A DNA stretch of 64,000 bases from Paraconexibacter algicola (GCF_003044185.1 NZ_PYYB01000001.1:558001-622000), one strand, 5' to 3'. Positions 18,075-29,162 are shown, counted from the first letter of the stretch. A program made the numbers and translations. Notes: generated from the sequence alone by a model not told the origin.

Positions 18075-19068
18075 GCGCGCTCGGAGCGGCCGGTGCGGTC
18101 GCCCCGGCGAGGTCCTCGGGGGCGAACGCGGACGCGCTCGTCGGCCGGACCCAGACGATGTCGCCGCTGCGCAGCTCGAGCGCCTGCGCCTCGTGGCGGG
18201 TGATCTGGGCGGTCAGGTCGGTGCCGTCGTGGAGCGTGAGCTCGACGCGCACCTGGAAGCCGAGGTGCGCCACGCGCGTCACCTGCGCCTCGACCGCGTC
18301 CTCGCGCGGCCCGTCGGACAGCTCCAGGTCGTGCGGGCGCACGACGCGCTCGCCGAGCTGGCTGACCTCGCCGAGGAACGACATCACGAACGGCGTCTCC
18401 GGGCGGTCGTAGAGCTCGCGGGGCGGCCCGACCTGCTCGATCCGCCCGTCGCTCATCACGGCGATCCGGTCGGTGACGTCCATCGCCTCCTCCTGGTCGT
18501 GCGTGACGAGCACGGTGGTCACGTGGACCTCCTCGTGCAGGCGGCGCAGCCAGGCGCGCAGCTCGGCGCGGACCTTGGCGTCGAGCGCGCCGAACGGCTC
18601 GTCCAGCAGCAGGACCTTCGGCTCGACGGCGAGCGCGCGGGCGAGCGCCATCCGCTGCCGCTGACCACCGGAGAGCTGCGACGGGTACCGCTTCTGGTAG
18701 CCGGCGAGCCCGACGACGCCGAGCAGCTCGTCGACCTTCTCCTCGATCTCGGCCTTCGGCCGCTTGCGGATCTTCAGGCCGAACGCGACGTTGTCACGGA
18801 CGCTCATGTGCTTGAACGCGGCGTAGTGCTGGAACACGAAGCCGACGCCGCGCTCCTGCGGCGGCACGTGCGTGACGTCCTTGTCCTCGAGCACGACCGA
18901 GCCGGCGTCCGGGCGCTCGAGGCCCGCGATGACGCGCAGCAGCGTGCTCTTGCCCGAGCCGGACGGGCCGAGCAGCGCCGTCAGCGACCCGGTCGGGATG
19001 TCCAGCGACACGTCCGTCAGGGCCTGGAAGTCGCCGTAGCGCTTGTCGACGTTGGAGACGGTGATCAT
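18064..19068 (-). CDS. cysA: Sulfate/thiosulfate ABC importer ATP-binding protein
   Basis: ATPase of the sulfate/thiosulfate importer. Of 334 residues, Walker [10 protein letters not shown] is at 34-42, the Q-loop follows in VFQHYAAF, signature [15 protein letters not shown], Walker [13 protein letters not shown] and the switch His in [11 protein letters not shown]. The C-terminal part is a TOBE-like beta region ([18 protein letters not shown]). It is last in the operon, 7 bases after cysW, and ends in an Ala/Pro tail overlapping the convergent Rrf2 gene. Confidence 0.94.
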   Translation of the reverse strand: MITVSNVDKRYGDFQALTDVSLDIPTGSLTALLGPSGSGKSTLLRVIAGLERPDAGSVVLEDKDVTHVPPQERGVGFVFQHYAAFKHMSVRDNVAFGLKIRKRPKAEIEEKVDELLGVVGLAGYQKRYPSQLSGGQRQRMALARALAVEPKVLLLDEPFGALDAKVRAELRAWLRRLHEEVHVTTVLVTHDQEEAMDVTDRIAVMSDGRIEQVGPPRELYDRPETPFVMSFLGEVSQLGERVVRPHDLELSDGPREDAVEAQVTRVAHLGFQVRVELTLHDGTDLTAQITRHEAQALELRSGDIVWVRPTSASAFAPEDLAGATAPAAPSAPSA

Positions 19069-19075
19069 CGGGACC

Positions 19076-19960
19076 TCAGTGATCCTTGCGGGGGTTGATG
19101 AGCGTCATCGCCAGCAGCGTGCCGAGGGCGATGACGGCGAGGAGCGCGGAGGCCGCGTAGGCGCCCGCGAGATCGAAGTTCTGGTACCGCTTCTCGACCA
19201 GCAGCGGCAGCGTCTCGGTCTCGCCGCTGATCTTGCCGGACACGACGCTGACCGCGCCGAACTCGCCGACCGCGCGCGCGGTCGAGAGGACGATGCCGTA
19301 GGCGACGCCCCAGCGGATCGACGGCAGCGTGATCCGGCGGAAGCTCTGCCAGCGCGTGGCGCCGAGCGTCGCCGCCGCCTGCTCCTGGTCGTCGCCGACC
19401 TCGCGCAGCACGGGGATGACCTCGCGCGCCACGAACGGCAGGCAGACGAACACGGTCGCGATCACCATGCCGGGGAGGCTGAAGATGATCTGGATGCCGG
19501 CGTCGGCGAGCTCGTCGCCGAACCAGCCGGTCTTGCCGTAGACGAGGATCAGCGCGAGGCCGACGACGACCGGGCTGATCGCGAACGGCAGGTCGAGGAT
19601 CGCCTCGAACACGGGCTTGAAGCGGCTGCGGCCCAGGCGACCGCGCACGAGCGACAGGGCGGCGAGCACGCCGAGCACCGTGTTGATCGGGACGGCGATG
19701 AGCGCGACCGTGACGGTCAGCCAGAACGCGCTGATCGCCGCCGGGGTCGTGACGCTCGCCCAGACCTCGTCGACGCCCGGCGCGAACGTCTCGTAGAGGA
19801 CGTAGCCGACCGGGAAGGCCAGCAGCAGGCCCAGGTACGTGAGGGCGATGACCCGCAGCCCGTAGCGGGCGACGCCGCGGCGCAGGACGCGCAGCACCGG
19901 GGACGGCGCGCGCTCGGGCTCCGTCGGGAGCACCGGCGTGACGGTCGCCTCAGCGCTCAT
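19076..19960 (-). CDS. cysW: Sulfate ABC importer permease CysW
   Basis: Membrane permease with six helices, 294 residues. The EAA loop that docks CysA reads [21 protein letters not shown]. The family-typical [21 protein letters not shown] and [15 protein letters not shown] are present; the latter pattern is shared by CysT and CysW. Its start overlaps the cysT stop by 11 bases. Assigned CysW rather than CysT by order and by the Gly-Trp-Phe-Gly stretch after helix 3. Confidence 0.92.
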   Translation of the reverse strand: MSAEATVTPVLPTEPERAPSPVLRVLRRGVARYGLRVIALTYLGLLLAFPVGYVLYETFAPGVDEVWASVTTPAAISAFWLTVTVALIAVPINTVLGVLAALSLVRGRLGRSRFKPVFEAILDLPFAISPVVVGLALILVYGKTGWFGDELADAGIQIIFSLPGMVIATVFVCLPFVAREVIPVLREVGDDQEQAAATLGATRWQSFRRITLPSIRWGVAYGIVLSTARAVGEFGAVSVVSGKISGETETLPLLVEKRYQNFDLAGAYAASALLAVIALGTLLAMTLINPRKDH

Positions 19961-20810
19961 GGCGGGTGCTCCAGCGCTCCAGCAGCCGCAGGCCGAGGAG
20001 GACGATCAGGGACAGGGCGAGCAGCACGACGGACACGGCGGCGGCGCCGCGCAGGTTGTCGGACTCGAGCTGCTTGAACACGAAGACGGACGCGACCTGC
20101 GTGTCGAACGGGACGTTGCCGCTGATGAGGATCAGCGATCCGAACTCGCCGATCGCGCGGGCGAACGCGAGCGCCGCGCCCGACAGGATCGCGGGCCCGA
20201 GGTTCGGCAGGACGATGCGGCGGAAGATCGTCACCGGGGTCGCCCCGAGCGAGGCAGCGGCCTGCTCCATCTCCCGGTCGAGCTCGATGATCACCGGCTG
20301 GACCGACCGCACGACGAACGGGAGCGTGACGAACAGCAGCGCCAGGACGACGCTGAACTGCGTGAAGCTGACGTTGACGCCGATCGGGCTCTTCGGCCCG
20401 TAGAGCGCCAGCAGGGTCAGGCCGGCGACGATCGTCGGGAGCGCGAACGGCAGGTCGATGATCGTGTTGACGAACCCCTTGCCGGGGAACTCGTCGCGCA
20501 CCAGGACCCACGCGATCACCGTGCCCATGACCGCCTGAACGGCGGCGACGATGAGCGAGACGATCAGCGTGAACTGCAGGGCGCTGACGGCCTGCCGGGA
20601 CGAGACGGCGGTCCAGAAGCCGTCGAGGCCGTCGTCGAACGAGCGGGTCGTCACGGCTGCGAGCGGCAGCAGGACGATCAGCCCGAGCCACAGGACGACG
20701 AGCCCGAGCGCGAGCGGACCGGGTCCGCCCACGACGCGGTCGGCCGCCCCGCCGCGCGCGACGCGGCGGGGCGACTCGTCGCCGGCGACGGTGGTCGCGG
20801 GCGTGCTCAC
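19950..20810 (-). CDS. cysT: Sulfate ABC importer permease CysT
   Basis: Partner permease, 286 residues, with LPFALPTIVAGLTLLALYG, EAA loop EQAAASLGATPVTIFRRIVLP, and ARAIGEFGSLILISGN. The GTG start overlaps the stop of the upstream binding-protein gene (GTGA). It forms a heterodimeric channel with CysW. Confidence 0.92.
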   Translation of the reverse strand: MSTPATTVAGDESPRRVARGGAADRVVGGPGPLALGLVVLWLGLIVLLPLAAVTTRSFDDGLDGFWTAVSSRQAVSALQFTLIVSLIVAAVQAVMGTVIAWVLVRDEFPGKGFVNTIIDLPFALPTIVAGLTLLALYGPKSPIGVNVSFTQFSVVLALLFVTLPFVVRSVQPVIIELDREMEQAAASLGATPVTIFRRIVLPNLGPAILSGAALAFARAIGEFGSLILISGNVPFDTQVASVFVFKQLESDNLRGAAAVSVVLLALSLIVLLGLRLLERWSTRHER

Positions 20811-21772
20811 TTGGCGGTCGACACTCCCGCCTCTTCCTCGATCTTCGCGATCGAGCCGGCCTCGGGGTCGAACAGCTCCGTGTTGAGCTTCTTCCAGCCG
20901 CCGATGTCCTCGATCGTCTTGAGGTTCTTGGCGGGCTTCAGCGGGCCGGACGGCGGGTCGTAGCCCCAGTCGGCGAAGAACTTCTGGCCCTCGGGGCCGG
21001 TCGCGTAGTCGATGAACGCGTCGGTGCCCTCACCGGCGGTCTTCGTCTTGGCGATGAGCAGGTCGATCTGCAGCGTGTCCTCGGGGACGACGACGTCGAG
21101 CTCCTCGCCCTTCTTCTGCGCGGTGATCGCCTCGTAGTAGTAGGAGAGCAGCACGTCGCCGGTGCCGGAGGTGAAGGTCTGCAGCGCCTCGCGACCGGAC
21201 TTGTCCTGGACCTTGACGTGGTCCTTGATGAGCGTGTCGACGTAGTCGATGCCGCCGTAGGCGAACGCGCCCATGAGGTTCCACTTCGCCGCCCCCGAGG
21301 TGAACGGGTTCGGGGTGACGACGGAGACGCCCGGCTTGATCAGGTCGTCCCAGTTGCGGATGTTCTTCGGGTTGCCCTTGCGGACGATGAAGGAGACCTG
21401 CGAGGTCGAGACCTTCTCGAAGTCGTCGACGAGGCCCGCGTCCTGCAGGCGGGTCATGTCGGGCTCGGTGGAGAAGGTGACGACGTCGGCCTTCTGGCCC
21501 GCCTCGACCGCGCGGCTCTGGTCGCCCGACGCGCCGAAGGAGGTCTTGAAGCCGATGCCCTCGCCCTCCGTGGTCTTCTCGAACGCGGGGATGAGCTCGT
21601 CGTAGACGACCTGCGGCGTGGAGTAGGCGACGAGCGAGAGCGTCGACCTCGAACCCGAGGAGGAGCCGGCGTCGGCGCCGTCGGTCGAGTCCGAGGCGCC
21701 ACCGCAGCCGGCCGCCACGAGGGCGAGGCCGGTGGCCGCGAGCGCGGCGATGCGGGGGAATGAGCGGTGCAC
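20807..21772 (-). CDS. sbp: Sulfate/thiosulfate-binding lipoprotein
   Basis: Extracytoplasmic binding protein of the importer, 321 residues. A lipoprotein signal ends at the lipobox VAAGC (Cys23), followed by a Ser/Gly/Asp linker. Family stretches include SLVAYSTPQVVYDELIPAFE, GASGDQSRAV, and VVTPNPFTSGAAKWNLMGAFAYG, close to Sbp/CysP proteins. GTG start with a good AGGAGG-like ribosome site (ggagg) eight bases upstream. First gene of the sbp-cysT-cysW-cysA operon, divergent from thyX. Confidence 0.93.
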   Translation of the reverse strand: MHRSFPRIAALAATGLALVAAGCGGASDSTDGADAGSSSGSRSTLSLVAYSTPQVVYDELIPAFEKTTEGEGIGFKTSFGASGDQSRAVEAGQKADVVTFSTEPDMTRLQDAGLVDDFEKVSTSQVSFIVRKGNPKNIRNWDDLIKPGVSVVTPNPFTSGAAKWNLMGAFAYGGIDYVDTLIKDHVKVQDKSGREALQTFTSGTGDVLLSYYYEAITAQKKGEELDVVVPEDTLQIDLLIAKTKTAGEGTDAFIDYATGPEGQKFFADWGYDPPSGPLKPAKNLKTIEDIGGWKKLNTELFDPEAGSIAKIEEEAGVSTAK

Positions 21773-21812
21773 GGGGTGGTCCTCCAGAAAGACTGAGTTG
21801 CTGATCGGGTTT

Positions 21813-21837
21813 TGCAGGATTGCACATTCCCGAGCAA
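21813..21837. promoter_or_regulatory. Candidate control region of the sulfate operon
   Basis: The divergent sbp/thyX gap holds one of the few AT-rich stretches in the area. It includes tgcaggattgca (21813-21824), a TGCA-N4-TGCA dyad, and gagcaa at 21832-21837, which on the minus strand reads TTGCTC and could be a -35. An Rrf2-type repressor site here is plausible but is not a match to a known consensus. Confidence 0.3.
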
Positions 21838-21912
21838 GCCGGTCGACAAGAGCGCCCCGGTCCCGATGGGATCCACCGGATTGGCGGAGTCCGGGCCCGC
21901 CGACGCGGCCGC

Positions 21913-21918
21913 TACGCT
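21913..21918 (+). promoter_or_regulatory. -10-like hexamer of thyX
   Basis: TACGCT ends 9 bases before the GTG start of thyX, with no ribosome-binding site between. This fits a leaderless transcript starting at or beside the GTG and supports the chosen start. Confidence 0.5.
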
Positions 21919-21927
21919 GACCGCCCC

Positions 21928-23535
21928 GTGCTCTACCCGGTCGAGTCCTTCACCCCCGACGAGCAGGCGCTGCTGGCGCCGCACGTGACGAACCTCGACC
22001 GCCCCGTGTTCGCGCTCGTCGGCCTGCCCGAGACGGTCAAGGGCGCGCTCTTCGCCCGCTACTCCCGCTACCAGGGCACGCTGCGCCGCCTGTTCCTCGA
22101 CGAGTTCGCCGACTCGCTGGGCGCCACCACCGCCGCCCCGGCCTGGGACGGCGACGAGGGCCGCCGCGCCGCCGACCTCTACGAGCGGATCTTCCTCGGC
22201 TACGGCGACGACTCCGTCGCGCAGCTCGGCGGCGCGCACGTCGCCTGCGAGTGGACCTCGAACGTCCTCACGAAGATCCTCCAGCGCCCGCGGCTGGGCT
22301 CCTACCTGGAGCAGTCCACGCGCTACATCGCCTACGACGCCCCGATCGAGGGCACGAGCGACTACCGCTACTACCGCGACGAGCAGCTCGGCCCCGTCTA
22401 CGAGGCGGCGATGGACGAGATCTTCTCGATCTACTCGGCCTGCATCCCGAAGGTGATCGCGTGGGCGGACGCCGCCTACCCGCCGCCGGACGGCGAGCCG
22501 ACCGCGGCGCACCGCCGGGCGATCACGGCGAAGGCGCTCGACCTGCTGCGCGGCCTGCTGCCGGCGTCGTCGCTGTCGCACATGGGGATCTTCGCCAGCG
22601 GTCAGACCTACGAGCAGCTGATCCTCCACCTGCTCGCCCACCCGCTGCCCGAGGCGCGCGAGTACGGCCGCATGATCCTCGACGCGATCAAGGCGACGAT
22701 GCCGAGCTTCGTCGCGCGCGTCGAGCGTCCCGACCGCGGCGGCGAGTGGGTCTCCTACCTCGAGCACCGCGAGAGCGCCGCGCGTCGCTGGGTGGCGCGC
22801 CTGGGGCTCGACCGGCCGTCCGGGGACGGCTCGGTGCGCCCATCGGTCGAGCTGCTGCACGTCGACGGCGACGAGGACGCCCTGCTCGCCTCGCTCCTGT
22901 TCGAGGCCGCCGGGGTGCGCGAGGAGGAGACGCGCATCCGCCTCTCCGCGCTCGGCGCCGACGAGCGCACCCAGCTCCTGGCCGACCTCGTCGGCGAGCG
23001 GCGCAACCGGCGCCACCGGCCCGGCCGCGGGTTCGAGGCGCTGCGCTACCGCTTCGAGATCGTCAGCGACTACGGCGCCTTCCGCGACCTGCAGCGCCAC
23101 CGCATGCTGACCGTGCAGTGGCAGACGCTCGGGCCGCACCTCGGCGCCGGCGTGCCGGACGAGGTCGTCGCCGCCGGCTGCGGGGACGAGTACCGCCGCG
23201 CGCTGGAGATCTCCCGCGCGGAGTTCCAGCGCCTGCACGACGCGGGCCTCGCGACCGCGGCGCCCTACGCGCTGTGCCTGGGCTTCCGCATCCGCTACGT
23301 GCTCGACTGCAACGCGCGCGAGGCGATGCAGCTGATCGAGCTGCGCTCCGGCCGCGAGGGCCACCCCTCCTACCGGGCGGTCGCGCACGAGATGCACGCG
23401 CAGATCGCGGCGGTGCACCCGGCGGTCGCGGGCGCCATGCGCCACGTCGACCGCGAGACCGAGCCGCGCCTGGAGCGCATCCTCGGCGAGATGCGCACGC
23501 AGGCGAAGCTCGACGCGCTCACGCCCCGCGCCTGA
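21928..23535 (+). CDS. Tandem-domain ThyX-like (flavin-dependent thymidylate synthase family) protein
   Basis: A 535-residue protein made of two ThyX-like halves; ordinary ThyX has about 220-260 residues per chain. The family motif RHRxxSxxxxSxRY appears in two imperfect versions. At 120-133 it is RPRLGSYLEQSTRY, with the His replaced by Pro; at 390-403 it is RHRMLTVQWQTLGP, with both Ser replaced by Thr and the distal Arg by Gly. FAD- and dUMP-binding features therefore seem divided between halves. Each half ends with helix-rich sequence like ThyX C-termini (for example GREGHPSYRAVAHEMH). The GTG start is supported by the upstream -10. Whether it makes dTMP or has another flavin-dependent role cannot be told from sequence alone. 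Confidence 0.82.
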   Translation: MLYPVESFTPDEQALLAPHVTNLDRPVFALVGLPETVKGALFARYSRYQGTLRRLFLDEFADSLGATTAAPAWDGDEGRRAADLYERIFLGYGDDSVAQLGGAHVACEWTSNVLTKILQRPRLGSYLEQSTRYIAYDAPIEGTSDYRYYRDEQLGPVYEAAMDEIFSIYSACIPKVIAWADAAYPPPDGEPTAAHRRAITAKALDLLRGLLPASSLSHMGIFASGQTYEQLILHLLAHPLPEAREYGRMILDAIKATMPSFVARVERPDRGGEWVSYLEHRESAARRWVARLGLDRPSGDGSVRPSVELLHVDGDEDALLASLLFEAAGVREEETRIRLSALGADERTQLLADLVGERRNRRHRPGRGFEALRYRFEIVSDYGAFRDLQRHRMLTVQWQTLGPHLGAGVPDEVVAAGCGDEYRRALEISRAEFQRLHDAGLATAAPYALCLGFRIRYVLDCNAREAMQLIELRSGREGHPSYRAVAHEMHAQIAAVHPAVAGAMRHVDRETEPRLERILGEMRTQAKLDALTPRA

Positions 23536-23541
23536 GGCCGG

Positions 23542-24579
23542 TCAGGAGCGCAGCGCGCTCGCCGGCAGGTCGTCCAGCAGCGCCAGCGGGGTGATCCGCC
23601 CGTCCTCCACGAGGATCGCGCCGCCGGGCCAGTACACGTGCGAGGGGTCGGCGCGGTGCAGCAGCAGCCGCTCGTCGACCCACGAGCCCGTGTTCCAGAT
23701 CCGCGGCAGGCCGGTGGGACCGACCCACTGGGTCGGATCGTCGCCGGGTCGCGGCCCGGCGCGGTGCACGTGGCCGAAGACGACGTCGTCCGCGTCGACG
23801 CCGAGACGGTGCACGACGCGCGCGAACGCCGGGATGCTCGCCCGCAGCATCTGCAGCCCCAGCAGGCGGGAGCGCAGCCGGGCGCGCCAGGCGCTGTCGC
23901 CCCCGGCCGCCGCAGCCGCCTGGGTGCCCGACATCGTGGCGCGCCGCGCGAGCGCGCCGAGGTCGGCGAGGCGGTCCGACAGCCAGCGCGGCAGCAGCCG
24001 GCCGAGCGGCCCCTCGATCGTCGTGACGCTCGAGCGCTGCTCGTAGTCCATCGGGGTCGCCCCGTCGCGCGGCAGCCGTCCGAGCAGGCCCCGCGCGATG
24101 CCGAACGCCGACTCGGGGAGCAGGTGGCGGTCGAGGTAGTGGCCGTGCGTCGCCCAGATGCGGTCGTCGAGCCACACGCCCGGGTAGCGGACGGTGACGG
24201 TCGCACCGCCGCCCGCCAGCCAGCCGACCACGCGGGCCAGCAGCGGGGAGGCGTCGGGTGGCACCCGGCTGTCCGGGCGCAGCACCCGGCCGGGCGTGCG
24301 CAGCCACGGCCGTACGAGCAGCCGGTCGTGGTTGCCCGCCAGCAGCACGATCTCGCGGCCCGGACCGAGCGCGTCCCCGATGTCCCGCAGCACCGACTCG
24401 GCGATCGCGAGCGCGTCCCGCGGGCGCGCCTCGGTCAGCTCGACGACGTCCCCGAGCAGCACGAGACGGTCGACGTCGGCCAGAGCGGCGAGCAGCCGGG
24501 CACGCGGCACGGGCGCGCGCAGCACATCGCGCTCGACCCGCGAGCCGAGGTGCAGGTCGGAGATGACGAGGGTGCGCAC
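23542..24579 (-). CDS. Calcineurin-like metallophosphoesterase
   Basis: Predicted dimetal phosphohydrolase, 345 residues. The five metal-ligand motifs are in order: DLHLG (residues 8-12), GDVVEL (about 43), GNHD (about 82-85), THGHYLD (about 150) and GHVHRAG (about 270). No signal peptide or membrane helix is evident. It starts 9 bases downstream of the acyl-CoA synthetase stop on the same strand, so it is probably co-transcribed. Convergent with thyX, leaving a 6-base gap. Substrate unknown. Confidence 0.88.
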   Translation of the reverse strand: MRTLVISDLHLGSRVERDVLRAPVPRARLLAALADVDRLVLLGDVVELTEARPRDALAIAESVLRDIGDALGPGREIVLLAGNHDRLLVRPWLRTPGRVLRPDSRVPPDASPLLARVVGWLAGGGATVTVRYPGVWLDDRIWATHGHYLDRHLLPESAFGIARGLLGRLPRDGATPMDYEQRSSVTTIEGPLGRLLPRWLSDRLADLGALARRATMSGTQAAAAAGGDSAWRARLRSRLLGLQMLRASIPAFARVVHRLGVDADDVVFGHVHRAGPRPGDDPTQWVGPTGLPRIWNTGSWVDERLLLHRADPSHVYWPGGAILVEDGRITPLALLDDLPASALRS

Positions 24580-24588
24580 GGGCGGCGG

Positions 24589-26163
24589 TCAGCCGCCCTG
24601 GCGGGCGCGCTCCTCCTCCTGCTGGCGCAACTCGATGCGCCGGATCTTGCCCGTGAGCGTCTTCGGCAGCTCGGTGACGAACTCGATCCGTCGCGGGTAC
24701 GCGTAGGCGGAGAGCCGCTCGCGCACGAACGCCTTGACCTCCTCGGCGAGCGCGTCGGACGGCTCGTGGCCCGCGGCCGGGACGATGAACGCCTTGACGA
24801 CGTGGCCGCGACGCTCGTCGGGCGACGCGACGGCCGCCGCCTCGGCCACCGCCGGGTGCTCCAGGCACGCGGACTCCACCTCGAACGGGCCGATCCGGTA
24901 GCCGGCGGCGATGATCAGGTCGTCGGCGCGGCCCTCGTACCAGTAGTAGCCGTCCTCGTCGGCGCTGGCCGCGTCGCCGGTGCGGAACCACTCGCCGCCG
25001 AAGACGCGCTCCGTGTCCTCGTCGCGGTTCCAGTAGCCGAGCGGGTAGTGCGGGTTGGAGCGGGCCTTCAGGGCGATCTCCCCGCGCTCCCCCGGCGTCG
25101 TGATCGGCCGCGAGTCCTCGTCGAGGATCGCCATCTCCCAGCCGGGCATCGGCTTGCCCATCGAGCCCTCGCGGACGTCCATCCACGGGTAGTTGGCGAC
25201 CATCGGGTAGCTCTCGGTCATCCCGTAGTAGTCCAGGACGGTCAGGCCGTACTGCTCGCGGAACCAGCGGATCGCCTCGGGGTTCAGCGGCTCGCCGGCG
25301 CTGCAGACGATCCGGAACCGCTGCGGGTAGCGGGTCCCGGCGTCGGAGATCCCCATCATCGACCGCATCGCCGTCGGCGTCGTGAAGACGTTGGTGACCT
25401 CGTTGCGGCTGAGGAAGTCGAGCTGCTGGTGGGGGTCGAAGCCGCCCTGGCGCTGCAGCACGACCTGGACCGCCCCGAGGCGCCACGGGCCGAGCAGCGG
25501 CGCGATCCCCGCGGCCCACGCCCACTCCCCCATGCCGTGGAACCGCTCGCCGGGCTGCACGTCGTGGGAGTGCACGAACTCGTTGTGCGCCAGCAGGTAG
25601 CGGTGGGCGTGGAGGATGCCCTTGGCCGCGCCCGTGGTGCCGGAGGTGTAGTAGAGCTGCGCCGGGTCGTCGGCGGCGGTGTCGGCGTGCACCGGCGTCG
25701 CGTCCGCGGCGGCGAGCGTCTCGGCGTCGAGCACGATCACCGTCTCGACCAGCGAGGTGTCGAACCGCTCGACGTTCGCCGCGTCGGTGACGAGCACCTT
25801 GGACTGTGAGTCGGTGAGCCGGTAGCGGATGCCGTCGTCGCCGTAGAGGACGCTCATGCTCAGCAGGATCGCCCCGAGCTTCCAGGTCCCGAAGAACAGG
25901 GCGGCGGTCTCGGGCGTCGGCGGGAGGACGACCGCGACGCGGTCGCCGCGCTGCACGCCGTGGGCGGCGAGCAGGTTCGCGGCGCGGTTGGCGAGGTCCT
26001 GCAGCTCGCCCCAGGTGAGCTCGCGGCGTTCCCCGTCGTAGCGCTCGTGGATCATCGCGAGCTGGTCCGGCGGGTGCTTCTCGCAGACGTCCTGGGCGAT
26101 GTTGTACCGCTCGGGGACCTCCCAGCGGTGGTCGGCGACGGCCTGCTCGTAGCGGTGGGACAT
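24589..26163 (-). CDS. Acyl-CoA synthetase (AMP-forming, medium-chain/ACSM-like)
   Basis: ANL-superfamily ligase that would activate a carboxylic acid to acyl-CoA through an acyl-AMP. It has 524 residues. P-loop YYTSGTTGAAKG, the A5 motif YYGMTESYP (the family Thr-Glu), A7 hinge WFRTGDAASADEDGYYWYEG, A8 GRADDLIIAAGYRIGPFEVE and the catalytic Lys in LPKTLTGKIRRIELR are all intact. It is closer to short/medium-chain synthetases than to long-chain FadD. A strong AGGAGG site lies 9 bases before the ATG. Likely partner of the nearby acs and symporter genes in acid assimilation. Confidence 0.9.
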   Translation of the reverse strand: MSHRYEQAVADHRWEVPERYNIAQDVCEKHPPDQLAMIHERYDGERRELTWGELQDLANRAANLLAAHGVQRGDRVAVVLPPTPETAALFFGTWKLGAILLSMSVLYGDDGIRYRLTDSQSKVLVTDAANVERFDTSLVETVIVLDAETLAAADATPVHADTAADDPAQLYYTSGTTGAAKGILHAHRYLLAHNEFVHSHDVQPGERFHGMGEWAWAAGIAPLLGPWRLGAVQVVLQRQGGFDPHQQLDFLSRNEVTNVFTTPTAMRSMMGISDAGTRYPQRFRIVCSAGEPLNPEAIRWFREQYGLTVLDYYGMTESYPMVANYPWMDVREGSMGKPMPGWEMAILDEDSRPITTPGERGEIALKARSNPHYPLGYWNRDEDTERVFGGEWFRTGDAASADEDGYYWYEGRADDLIIAAGYRIGPFEVESACLEHPAVAEAAAVASPDERRGHVVKAFIVPAAGHEPSDALAEEVKAFVRERLSAYAYPRRIEFVTELPKTLTGKIRRIELRQQEEERARQGG

Positions 26164-26240
26164 GGTGCCGATCCTCCTGCCCGCCGGGCGCCGCGGTCAA
26201 CCGTTGCACGGAGGTTCGCCGCGCGCCGGCCGGGGTCCCG

Positions 26241-26762
26241 TCAGGTGAGCCCGTCGACGAGCCGCCGCACGGCCCGGCGGTGCTCCTCGTCGACCGGGAG
26301 CGCGTCGACGCGCGCCGCCAGCGTCGCGACCGCGACGATCCCGGCCGCGACCGCCTGCCGGGCGAACGCGACGTCCTTCTCGCGCCCGGCGACGAGCTTC
26401 GAGAGCACGAGGTCGTGCGGCTCCAGGCACCAGCCGCGCGCGCCGCGGGTCGCCGGGCCCTCGACCAGCACGAGCCGGTCCTGCCAGCCTTCCGGGGCCT
26501 TGGCGGTCTCGGGGCCGACGCCGTGCGCGTAGTAGCCGAACGTCTCCTGGAAGATCGAGCCCTCGCCGATCGCGCCATCGATCAGGTCCGACCGCTCGGG
26601 CCGATCGCGCGGGAAGACGTCGGCCTCGACGGAGGTGAGCATCGCCGCGGGAGCGTCGGGCACGGACGCGAGGATCGCGCTGCTGTCGACGACCACCAGG
26701 TCGTCCTCGCCCGCGACCGCCGCCGCGGCGCGCAGCACGTGCTCGAGCTCGTCGCGGCGCAT
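26241..26762 (-). CDS. DUF6036-type nucleotidyltransferase-like protein
   Basis: A 173-residue protein resembling DUF6036, a family with a minimal nucleotidyltransferase-like fold. Features: VVVDSSAILASVPDAP (residues 23-38; the usual GSQA is DSSA here), MLTSVEADVFPRD with an acidic pair, DGAIGEGSIFQETFGYYAHGVG, and the conserved CLEPHDLVLSKLVAGREKD. The ATG overlaps the stop of the upstream 102-residue gene by one base. The two-gene arrangement resembles toxin-antitoxin modules with a nucleotidyltransferase toxin; that role is inference only. Confidence 0.75.
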   Translation of the reverse strand: MRRDELEHVLRAAAAVAGEDDLVVVDSSAILASVPDAPAAMLTSVEADVFPRDRPERSDLIDGAIGEGSIFQETFGYYAHGVGPETAKAPEGWQDRLVLVEGPATRGARGWCLEPHDLVLSKLVAGREKDVAFARQAVAAGIVAVATLAARVDALPVDEEHRRAVRRLVDGLT

Positions 26763-27070
26763 CAGCGCACCTCCCGCACGATGCGCCAGCGCGCCGCGGG
26801 CGGGACGACACCGGCGAAGGGGGTGTTCTGCCGCAGGTCGCGCATCCGCTCGTCGTCGCGCACGAGCGCTGCGGCGAGCTCGTCGGCGGGGCCGTCGAGC
26901 AGCGCCCGCCACGCCCGCGCGGCGGGCGGCGGGACCGGGCCCCCGTCTCGCAGCCACGCATCGACGCGCGCCCGGGCCGTCCCGACGACCTCCGGGGTCA
27001 GCCGCGCCCGGACCGCCGCGTGCAGCGCGATGCTGCGGCGCTCGGCGGTCCGGTGGTCCTCGACGGTCAT
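26762..27070 (-). CDS. Small partner protein of the DUF6036 gene (possible antitoxin)
   Basis: A 102-residue helical protein, first in the two-gene unit. It starts with SIALHAAVRARL and carries RARVDAWLRDGG, then AWRALLDGPADELAAALVRDD, and ends LRQNTPFAGVVPPAARWRIV. I recognise the pattern as one that accompanies DUF6036-like genes but cannot name a family. It starts at an ATG five bases after a TACCGT hexamer, so the unit may be leaderless. Confidence 0.65.
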   Translation of the reverse strand: MTVEDHRTAERRSIALHAAVRARLTPEVVGTARARVDAWLRDGGPVPPPAARAWRALLDGPADELAAALVRDDERMRDLRQNTPFAGVVPPAARWRIVREVR

Positions 27071-27075
27071 GGGGC

Positions 27076-27081
27076 ACGGTA
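27076..27081 (-). promoter_or_regulatory. -10-like hexamer of the DUF6036 module
   Basis: On the minus strand TACCGT is followed by gcccc and then the ATG of the 102-residue gene. This is the shortest spacing (5 bases) in the series of TAnnnT hexamers in this window. Confidence 0.4.
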
Positions 27082-27094
27082 GCGCCCCCGCCCG

Positions 27095-29104
<2,010 letters not shown>

Positions 29105-29130
29105 AGCGGGTACTCCTCGATCATGCCCGA

Positions 29131-29162
29131 TCGGCGCACCCCCGAACGCGGGGATACGCCGA
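29131..29162. terminator. Hairpin between the symporter gene and acs
   Basis: Inverted segments tcggcg...cgccga enclose cccccg...cgggg, making a stem-loop of about 32 bases in the 99-base gap after actP. There is no T-run on the minus strand. It could partly terminate actP transcripts or stabilise a processed 3' end, letting acs be set separately. Confidence 0.4.
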
